Positions 1 to 5,248 of a stretch of 5,248 nt of DNA are shown in pieces; position 1 is the stretch's first letter; every line of letters begins with the position of its first letter. The translations under genes were made by a program, and so were the position numbers. Source of the DNA: Prevotellaceae bacterium UBA1787 (GTDB lineage Bacteria; Bacteroidota; Bacteroidia; Bacteroidales; Bacteroidaceae); contig DCGD01000130.1 in assembly GCA_002315195.1 (NCBI GenBank), positions 1-5,248 on the forward strand. Reading direction: 5' to 3'. Below the pieces are notes generated by a model that worked only from the letters and a program-made list of their open reading frames with translations, was not told the origin of the DNA and did not search any database.

Positions 1-1122
1 GATTTGCGGAAGTTTTGAACGGGGTATCACGGCGTGAGCTATCTTCCTATGCGCTTGGTAATTTGGATGGAAATCGGAGCCCAGTTCAGCATCGCTGAAC
101 GTATCAGGACCATAGCACATGAATGACACGTTAACCATGCCGCAAGCTTCGACGGCGGCACGCACATAGTCAAAAACCATCATATTGCCCCGGGCGGCTG
201 TGCAGAGGACGGGATGTCCTTCTCCATAGTTCGCCTTGATGGATTTCAACAGAGCAAGATAGCCCTGCTTCCATGCAGCAAGCGTCGGCTGGCGTCCGGT
301 TGAAAAGTCATTCGTGCCAAGAAGAATAACTGTAACGGAAGGACGGAAAGACGATGCTTTTGCATCCCATTTCACGTCGTCCTTACAATCAAACGTACGC
401 AAGTAACGCATCGGCATATAGTCTCCCTTGAAATTGTCATTGTAATTGCGGCATATTCCCCAACCTGAATGTGCTACCACGCTGTAGTCCGCATCAAAGT
501 AGCGTCCTACGATAGCGGCATAGGAAAGATTGGCATTCTCTGTCGCAGGACTGAAACGTTCATTGGGACCTTTCCCTTCCGTACCATATCCGCACGTATA
601 GGAATCACCCACAAACTCTATCTGCCGTTCCTTCAGTTTGTCCGCCTGCAACAGGTTTCCATGCGTCACGAACTTGTAAAAAGTCGTAAGGCCCTGTTCT
701 CCCTCGGTACGTTTCAAAACAACCACCTGATGTACGCCTTTCGCATTCTTTTTTCTCTGCCTTGCCTTAAAATCTGATCCGTTAAAAATTTCTATCAGCG
801 TATCCTTTCCATGTGTCTCGAATGTCTTGTCGGGCGTGTCCGCCGTTGAAGCGGCATCGAGCCACACGTCATAATAATTGTGTTTGGTATCGCTCGCGCG
901 AACCGCAAGATAATCACCTTCAAATCTCACGCGCAGATAGACTCCCGTCCAATCAAAACTGACAGAATCACCATTTACCGCCGTTCTTCCCACAAAAGTC
1001 ACACGAGGGTCGGAAGCCGGCGTTTCAACCGTTTCCGTGGCGGCGCCCACATCCAGCGAAAGGGGAAAAAGTACCATAACCGTCATCCATACGGAAATTT
1101 TGTTTTTCAAAATCTTCTTCAT
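1..1122 (-). CDS. Secreted SGNH/GDSL acetyl esterase, carbohydrate esterase family 2 type (3' end cut by window edge)
   Basis: Predicted to remove O-acetyl groups from polysaccharides (acetylxylan/acetylmannan esterase type) in the periplasm or outside the cell. The reading frame is open for 374 codons from ATG to the window edge with no stop. Residues 1-28 look like a Sec signal peptide (lysine-rich start, hydrophobic core, cleavage near VGAA). Residues about 38-150 fit the N-terminal beta-sandwich of CE2 enzymes. From about 165 comes an SGNH hydrolase domain: nucleophile motif GDSYTCGYG (Ser174), an oxyanion-type Gly220 in HSGWG, GTND at 269-272 (Asn271), and DFHPN at 350-354 with catalytic His352 and Asp350 two residues before it. 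CE2 enzymes are about this length, so probably only a few residues are missing. The start codon lies one base past the stop of the upstream flippase gene, which suggests translational coupling. The family is clear; the true substrate is not known. Confidence 0.88.
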   Translation of the reverse strand, partial: MKKILKNKISVWMTVMVLFPLSLDVGAATETVETPASDPRVTFVGRTAVNGDSVSFDWTGVYLRVRFEGDYLAVRASDTKHNYYDVWLDAASTADTPDKTFETHGKDTLIEIFNGSDFKARQRKKNAKGVHQVVVLKRTEGEQGLTTFYKFVTHGNLLQADKLKERQIEFVGDSYTCGYGTEGKGPNERFSPATENANLSYAAIVGRYFDADYSVVAHSGWGICRNYNDNFKGDYMPMRYLRTFDCKDDVKWDAKASSFRPSVTVILLGTNDFSTGRQPTLAAWKQGYLALLKSIKANYGEGHPVLCTAARGNMMVFDYVRAAVEACGMVNVSFMCYGPDTFSDAELGSDFHPNYQAHRKIAHAVIPRSKLPQI

Positions 1123-1123
1123 T

Positions 1124-2620
1124 TTACTTATGTTTAAAATACTTTCCAACAACGAGGAGTTTGGAAATTGGAAAATCATGATGTAGAATGTAACCCACAA
1201 AAATCAACAAAAGAACGCTGTTGCATGCCAACTGCCCAAAAACAGGCAAAAAATGTCTCGCCAACATCATCGCCACAACAAAAACCACCGCAATGAGGAC
1301 GTATGAGAAAATGCTTCGCAGCGGATAATTGATGGGATAGTATTTCTGCCCGACGAAATAAGAAAGCAGCATCGCCGTACCATACCCTCCGACACTGCCC
1401 CAGGCACAAGCGGCGTAACCATATTCGGGTACGAAAACAATGTTGATAACCAATAATACAAAGCATCCTATGCCCGAAAAAACCGCCCCCCAAATGGTAC
1501 GGTCTGTAAGTTTGTACCAAAATGAAAGGTTGAAATACACACCATACATGATTTCACCCGCCATGACAATAGGCACAACGAATAGTCCGCACCAATAATC
1601 ACGAGCAATAATGTACTTGAAAACATCCAAAAAACCTACCACAAAAAGAAAAGCCAGCAACGTAAAGATGATGAAATATTTCATTATGCTTGCGTAAGTT
1701 TCAAGACTGTCACGCTCCTTCGCCTTGCTGAACACGAAAGGTTCGTAGGCATATCGGAAGGCTTGGGCTATCATCACCATGACCATTGCAATCTTGCTGG
1801 CGGCACCATATATTCCCAAGTTGGAATGGGCCTGACCTGACGTATCAAGATACGGATAGAGTATTTTATCCGCCGCCTGGCTGAGAATACCCGTAACACC
1901 CAACAGCAGTATCGGCCACGAATAGCCTAACATTCGCTTGAGCAGCAGTTTGTCGAACGTATAATGAAAACCCGTCAATTCCTTGAAGAAGAGAGGTGTG
2001 ATGCTAACAGTACAGACAATGTTTACATAAAAGGCATAACCCACCCCAATTCGTGGATTGTAGATACTTGACACTATGTCGGGATGACTTTCATACAATG
2101 CCGGCAGAAGAAGGAAAAATAAAAGATTTCCAAAAATGTTCAACACGATGAACAACATCTTCAAAGCCGCGAACTTCAACGCCTTATTCTTGTAACGCTG
2201 GTATGCGAACGGAATGCATTGAAAAGCATCAAATGCCACCGTCGTGAACATTATCCACACATACTCGGAATGTTCCGCATAGCCCATGAAATTGGCGAGA
2301 GGACTGAGAAAAAGTGTCACCAACACAATGAACAAGATAGATGTCCCGGCAACGGAAAGAAGTATCGTGGAATATACCGTATTCTGTTTTTCCCCTTCTT
2401 TGTTGACATAACGGAAAAATGTCGTTTCCATGCCGTATGTCAGTATGATAAGCAACAGAGCCGTATAGGCGTAAATATTGGTAATGATACCATATCCTCC
2501 ACTTGCGGCGGACAACTTGGCTGTATAAAGCGGAACCAAAAGATAGTTTAGGAAACGCCCGACGATGCTGCTGATGCCATAAATGGCAGTGTCCTTTGCC
2601 AACGATTGTAAATTTGCCAT
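1124..2620 (-). CDS. Wzx/MATE-like polysaccharide (oligosaccharide) flippase, inner-membrane
   Basis: Predicted integral inner-membrane protein of the polysaccharide-transport branch of the MOP superfamily, which flips lipid-linked oligosaccharides to the periplasmic side. The 498 residues are overwhelmingly hydrophobic, with about 12-14 likely membrane helices (for example near 50-62, 84-108, 154-174, 195-212, 234-248, 276-288, 314-332, 346-362, 376-397, 405-423, 437-453 and 466-479). The start, with LAKDTAIYGISSIVGRFLN at residues 7-25 followed by LLVPLYT, and YGMETTFFRY at 62-71 are typical of the Bacteroidota members annotated as lipopolysaccharide or oligosaccharide flippases. Length fits the family. 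The ATG at 2620 is the only sensible start: it gives the conserved N-terminus and lies just downstream of a Bacteroides-type -7 box. First gene of a leftward unit with the CE2 esterase. No glycosyltransferase is visible nearby, so the glycan it moves cannot be named; a MurJ-like or general MATE role is less likely. Confidence 0.87.
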   Translation of the reverse strand: MANLQSLAKDTAIYGISSIVGRFLNYLLVPLYTAKLSAASGGYGIITNIYAYTALLLIILTYGMETTFFRYVNKEGEKQNTVYSTILLSVAGTSILFIVLVTLFLSPLANFMGYAEHSEYVWIMFTTVAFDAFQCIPFAYQRYKNKALKFAALKMLFIVLNIFGNLLFFLLLPALYESHPDIVSSIYNPRIGVGYAFYVNIVCTVSITPLFFKELTGFHYTFDKLLLKRMLGYSWPILLLGVTGILSQAADKILYPYLDTSGQAHSNLGIYGAASKIAMVMVMIAQAFRYAYEPFVFSKAKERDSLETYASIMKYFIIFTLLAFLFVVGFLDVFKYIIARDYWCGLFVVPIVMAGEIMYGVYFNLSFWYKLTDRTIWGAVFSGIGCFVLLVINIVFVPEYGYAACAWGSVGGYGTAMLLSYFVGQKYYPINYPLRSIFSYVLIAVVFVVAMMLARHFLPVFGQLACNSVLLLIFVGYILHHDFPISKLLVVGKYFKHK

Positions 2621-2630
2621 AATAAATCTA

Positions 2631-2657
2631 AATTATTGCAAAGATAATGCAATTATC
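2631..2657. repeat. Imperfect inverted repeat centred on the flippase -7 box (possible operator)
   Basis: Arms AATTATTGCA (2631-2640) and TGCAATTATC (2648-2657) match at 8 of 10 positions as an inverted repeat, with a perfect core ATTGCA-N7-TGCAAT at 2635-2653. A second, nested dyad GATAAT-GCA-ATTATC occupies 2643-2657. The centre falls within the -7 element read by the flippase promoter, a position from which a bound dimeric repressor would block initiation. No cognate regulator is in the window, and AT-rich promoters often contain such dyads by chance. Confidence 0.3.
2639..2646 (-). promoter_or_regulatory. Bacteroides-type -7 promoter element for the flippase-esterase unit
   Basis: On the minus strand this reads TATCTTTG, an exact match to the Bacteroidota housekeeping-sigma -7 consensus TAnnTTTG. 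It ends 18 bases before the flippase start codon, so the predicted leader is only about 10-14 bases. No TTTG or TTG -33 element is seen at the usual spacing. The match is short and in AT-rich DNA, so support comes mainly from its position. Confidence 0.55.
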
Positions 2658-2669
2658 CCACCTTGCGAC

Positions 2670-2679
2670 ATAATATTAT
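2670..2679. repeat. 10-bp perfect palindrome between the two divergent promoters
   Basis: ATAATATTAT is its own reverse complement and lies between the two opposed -7 boxes, 12 bases upstream of the rightward one. The heptamer ATTATCC at its right side (2675-2681) repeats the ATTATCC at 2652-2658, 23 bases away. It could be part of a shared control site, but a simple AT palindrome in AT-rich DNA is weak evidence. Confidence 0.2.
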
Positions 2680-2691
2680 CCACGATTTTGT

Positions 2692-2699
2692 TATTTTTG
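2692..2699 (+). promoter_or_regulatory. Bacteroides-type -7 promoter element for the efflux operon
   Basis: TATTTTTG matches TAnnTTTG exactly, 48 bases before the preferred TolC start at 2748 (36 before the alternative at 2736). Transcription would begin near 2703-2707, leaving a leader of about 40 bases. A TTTG at 2687-2690 is too close to be the -33 element, and nothing convincing is at the expected spacing. The divergent layout requires a rightward promoter in this interval, which adds support. Confidence 0.5.
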
Positions 2700-2747
2700 C
2701 CGAATAGAAAATTTCTCAACGAAAAAACACGTCAAATGTCATTGGAA

Positions 2748-4085
2748 ATGAAAACAAAATTCACGCTTTTCATAATTTGTTTGTTGACATTCGGAAATGC
2801 AGTCGGACAGAAAAAATGGAGTCTGCAAGAATGTATCGACTATGCCTTGACCAACAACATCCAGTTGAAACAAAACATGATTTCAGCCGCATCGGCCGAA
2901 GAAGATGAAATAGCCGCCAAAGCCGCCCTTCTACCAGGAATAAGCGCCAGCACGAACCAAAACCTTTCCTACCGTCCGTTCAACCAGCAGTTCATCAACC
3001 TCACCAACGGCACCATGACTACGAGCAAATCGGAGACAAGCTACAACGGCAACTACGGCATCAACGCCAACTGGACGGTATGGAACGGGGGAAAAAACAT
3101 CAACAACCTGAAACAAAAGCGATACACGCGTAAGATGGCGGACTTGAAAACCCAAGAAACCGCCAACAGCATCCAAGAACAGATTACCCTGCTCTATGTA
3201 CAGATATTGTACGAAAACGAAGCCGTGAAAGTGGACAGCGAAATCGTCAAAGCTTCCATCCTTCAGCGAGACCGCGCCAAGGAGCGAGTAAAACTCGGTG
3301 ATTTGGCAAAAGTGGATTTGGCGCAGTTGGAGGCACAGGTGACCCAAGACCAATATTCCCTTGTCTCCGCCCTCTCACAATTGGAAAAATACAAACTGCA
3401 ACTGAAGCAGTTGCTGGAACTCCAGGGAACTGAGGATTTCGACATTGAAGTACCATTGGTAAGCGATGTTTCCGTAATGTCCGTCATTCCTTCTAAGAAC
3501 GACGTTTACGCCACGGCACTCACGCTACGCCCGGAAATAATCAGTGGCAAAATGAACATAGAAGCCTCAAACCTTGATGTCATGATTGCCCGCAGTGGGT
3601 ATTATCCCACTATCAGCATGAATGCCGGCCTCAATTCAAGCGCGGCAAGCGGCATCCACACCGCTTTCCTCACCCAAGCCAAGAACAACTGGAACAATGC
3701 CATCAGCCTCTCTATCTCCATGCCCATTTTTGACAACCGACAGACAAAGACCGCCGTCCAAAAAGCCAGACTAAACGTTGAAAACAGCCAATTGAAACTG
3801 CAAGACACCCAGAAACAACTCTATAGCAACATTGAAAACTATTGGTTGGAAGCCACTACCGCACAGCAGCAATACGTCGCGGCGAAAGCCAACGTGGAAA
3901 GCATGCAGCAAAGCTACGACCTGGTTTCCGAACAATTCCGCCTGCGTATGAAGAACATCGTGGAACTGACAACAGGCAAGAACAACTTGCTGCAAGCGGA
4001 ACAAAACCTGCTGCAATGCAAATACACCGCCTTGTACAATTTGTCCATGTTGCGTTTTTACCAGGGCAAGGGCATCCAACTTTAA
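2748..4085 (+). CDS. TolC-family outer-membrane efflux protein
   Basis: Outer-membrane channel and periplasmic duct of a tripartite efflux or secretion system, expected to work as a trimer. From ATG 2748 the product is 445 residues, normal for Bacteroidota TolC proteins. Residues 1-21 form a signal peptide (MKTK, hydrophobic core, cleavage near AVGQ). WSLQECIDYALTNNIQ at 24-39 is the hallmark start of the mature protein. The two OEP repeats are visible: beta-strand segments near 103-116 (INANWTVWNGGK) and 317-330 (ISLSISMPIFDN), each followed by a long helical coiled coil. Periplasmic tip loops appear at 183-190 (LGDLAKVD) and 400-407 (MKNIVELT). ALTLRPEI at 257-264 is also typical. An in-frame ATG at 2736 would add MSLE; I prefer 2748 because it gives a classic signal peptide. 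The frame is open further upstream, but that extension overlaps the flippase start and is not credible. It is followed after 42 bases by its adaptor gene. Confidence 0.93.
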   Translation: MKTKFTLFIICLLTFGNAVGQKKWSLQECIDYALTNNIQLKQNMISAASAEEDEIAAKAALLPGISASTNQNLSYRPFNQQFINLTNGTMTTSKSETSYNGNYGINANWTVWNGGKNINNLKQKRYTRKMADLKTQETANSIQEQITLLYVQILYENEAVKVDSEIVKASILQRDRAKERVKLGDLAKVDLAQLEAQVTQDQYSLVSALSQLEKYKLQLKQLLELQGTEDFDIEVPLVSDVSVMSVIPSKNDVYATALTLRPEIISGKMNIEASNLDVMIARSGYYPTISMNAGLNSSAASGIHTAFLTQAKNNWNNAISLSISMPIFDNRQTKTAVQKARLNVENSQLKLQDTQKQLYSNIENYWLEATTAQQQYVAAKANVESMQQSYDLVSEQFRLRMKNIVELTTGKNNLLQAEQNLLQCKYTALYNLSMLRFYQGKGIQL

Positions 4086-4127
4086 CCTATCTTACTTTTA
4101 TTGAACATATAATAACCCATGCAATAT
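4086..4127 (+). other. Short spacer between the TolC and adaptor genes
   Basis: This 42-base gap is AT-rich and contains no stem-loop followed by a T-run and no TAnnTTTG box. That supports transcription of the two efflux genes as one operon. No purine-rich Shine-Dalgarno sequence precedes either candidate ATG (4119 or 4128), as is usual in Bacteroidota. Confidence 0.5.
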
Positions 4128-5248
4128 ATGAAAATCAAAACATGCATCATGGCGGCTGTATTCCTTGGATACAGCGCTTTCATGGCTTCCTGCAACAAGG
4201 AAATTAAAGTGAACTACAAAACCGGCAAGGTTGAACGCCAAAACATAACCACAAGCATCACCGCGACGGGTACCATCGAACCCGTTACCAAAGTTGAAGT
4301 GGGAACTCAGGTTTCCGGCATCATCAGCAAAATATATGTCGACTACAACAGCATCGTGCATAAGGGGCAGGTCATTGCGGAACTTGACAAGACCAACCTG
4401 CAAAGCGAATTGGTAAGCGCGCAAAACAACCTGCTGAACGCCCAAAGCAACCTGACCTACCAAAACGAGAATTTCAGACGCTATCAGGCCCTGTACGAAA
4501 AGGAACTGGTGAGCGCAAATGACTTTGAATCAGCACGTCTTTCCTACGAACAAGCCTCAGCGCAGGTAAAGGTACAGCAGCAGAACGTGCAGAAAGCCCG
4601 CACCAACTTGGGCTATGCCACTATCACTGCACCTATTGATGGCGTCGTCCTCAGCAAGGAAGTGGAAGAGGGACAAACCGTGGCCTCCGCCATGACAACC
4701 CCTACGCTCTTCATCATCGCGAAGGACTTGACCGACATGCGCGTCATCGCCGACATTGACGAAGCCGACATCGGTGGCGTCAAGGAGGGACAGCGCGTTG
4801 AATTTACAGTGGATGCCTATCCGGAGGACAGCTTCAACGGTGAGGTGACACAGGTACGCCAACAGGCCACCACCGAAAGCAACGTCGTCACCTACCAGGT
4901 GGTCATCTCCGCTCCAAACCCGGATTTGAAATTGAAGCCGGGACTCACGGCTAACGTCACTATCTTCACCCTGGAAAAAAACAATATTCTGACAGTGCCC
5001 ACCAAGGCTCTGCGGTTTACACCATCAGAAAACTTGCTGAAGAAAAACGAAAGCATCGAGGACTGCCAGTCAAAGCAAAAAGTATGGATGAAGCAGGGCG
5101 GCAAATTCAAGGCGTTCGCCCTCAATGCGGGCATCAGCAACGGTGCATTGACAGAAGTGCTCAGCGGTCTCAAGGAGGGAGATGAAGTCCTCACAGACGT
5201 TGAAATCCTCACACCCGCGACGGACAACACAGAACGCAGTCCTTTCAT
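4128..5248 (+). CDS. Periplasmic adaptor (membrane fusion protein), HlyD/MacA type, lipoprotein (3' end cut by window edge)
   Basis: Periplasmic adaptor that should link an inner-membrane transporter to the TolC-type duct encoded just upstream. The frame is open for 373 codons to the window edge. Residues 1-22 form a lipoprotein signal ending in MASC, so Cys22 is probably lipid-anchored to the inner membrane. Then come the first half of the lipoyl-like domain (about 57-88, VGTQVSGIISKIYV), an alpha-hairpin (89-162), the second lipoyl half (163-196, TITAPIDGVV), a beta-barrel (about 203-282) and a membrane-proximal domain (283 to about 358, ending GLKEGDEV). The hairpin tip carries Arg118, Leu122 and Ser129, matching the R-x3-L-x6-S motif of adaptors that contact TolC. 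VTYQVVISAPNPDLKLKPG at 254-272 resembles MacA-type adaptors, so a MacB-type ABC transporter probably follows. An ATG at 4119 would add MQY; 4128 gives the tidier lipoprotein signal. About 30-60 residues are likely missing. Confidence 0.9.
   Translation, partial: MKIKTCIMAAVFLGYSAFMASCNKEIKVNYKTGKVERQNITTSITATGTIEPVTKVEVGTQVSGIISKIYVDYNSIVHKGQVIAELDKTNLQSELVSAQNNLLNAQSNLTYQNENFRRYQALYEKELVSANDFESARLSYEQASAQVKVQQQNVQKARTNLGYATITAPIDGVVLSKEVEEGQTVASAMTTPTLFIIAKDLTDMRVIADIDEADIGGVKEGQRVEFTVDAYPEDSFNGEVTQVRQQATTESNVVTYQVVISAPNPDLKLKPGLTANVTIFTLEKNNILTVPTKALRFTPSENLLKKNESIEDCQSKQKVWMKQGGKFKAFALNAGISNGALTEVLSGLKEGDEVLTDVEILTPATDNTERSPF

Noticed and set aside
469..777. Plus-strand open frame of 102 codons
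   Set aside because: It is antisense to the esterase reading frame, has no recognisable domain, and the minus-strand product carries clear catalytic motifs in the same stretch.
880..1137. Plus-strand open frame of 85 codons
   Set aside because: Arg/His-rich translation antisense to the esterase signal peptide and N-terminal domain; typical shadow composition.
1176..1520. Minus-strand frame of 114 codons (and a 64-codon one nearby) inside the flippase
   Set aside because: Both are out of frame within the 3' half of the intact flippase gene, rich in Cys, Trp and Phe, with no family resemblance.
2219..2551. Plus-strand open frame of 110 codons
   Set aside because: Antisense to the intact flippase gene, with no domain, signal or promoter of its own.
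2583..2747. Long N-terminal extension of the TolC-family gene starting at ATG 2583
   Set aside because: It overlaps the first codons of the flippase on the other strand, runs across both predicted promoters, and places 55 non-family residues before an obvious signal peptide.
2931..3353. Minus-strand open frame of 140 codons
   Set aside because: Antisense shadow of the TolC helical region; the repetitive Val/Phe/Leu-rich translation reflects the codon pattern of the real gene.
3842..4207. Plus-strand open frame of 121 codons spanning the TolC-adaptor junction
   Set aside because: Out of frame with both flanking genes, overlapping the TolC C-terminus and the adaptor signal peptide; no family features.
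4098..4463. Minus-strand open frame of 121 codons
   Set aside because: Antisense to the adaptor start and lipoyl region, with no recognisable features; the plus-strand product is a clear HlyD-type protein.
4892..5248. Minus-strand open frame running to the right edge
   Set aside because: Antisense to the adaptor beta-barrel and membrane-proximal domains; Ser/Leu-rich shadow translation.

Overview
The window looks like chromosomal DNA from a Bacteroidota member, probably of the Bacteroides/Prevotella group. Three observations support this. The TolC-type protein, the flippase and the lipoprotein efflux adaptor all read like that group's versions. Both divergent promoters carry a match to the Bacteroides -7 element TAnnTTTG. 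No gene has an obvious Shine-Dalgarno sequence before its start codon. The genus cannot be fixed from the sequence alone.

Layout: four protein-coding genes form two divergent transcription units around an intergenic region at about 2621-2747. Leftward (minus strand) are a complete 498-residue Wzx/MATE-like polysaccharide flippase (2620-1124) and, one base further on, a secreted SGNH/GDSL esterase of the carbohydrate esterase family 2 type (1122 to the left edge, its extreme C-terminus cut off). Rightward (plus strand) are a complete TolC-family outer-membrane efflux protein (2748-4085) and, after 42 bases, a lipoprotein periplasmic adaptor of the HlyD/MacA type (4128 to the right edge, C-terminus cut off).

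Working together: the plus-strand pair supplies two of the three parts of a tripartite efflux pump, the outer-membrane duct and the periplasmic adaptor. The adaptor resembles MacA, so an inner-membrane MacB-type ABC transporter is the expected next gene, but it lies outside the window. On the minus strand, a flippase tightly coupled to a carbohydrate esterase may mean that a translocated surface glycan and its acetylation are handled together; this is inference from adjacency.

The intergenic region holds two back-to-back -7 boxes, a dyad centred on one of them, and a separate 10-bp palindrome. These could be operator sites, but they are short and in AT-rich sequence. I found no RNA gene, mobile element, CRISPR array or clear terminator. 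No gene-free stretch exceeds about 130 bases. The content is mostly ordinary, and I see no convincing sign of an undescribed system.
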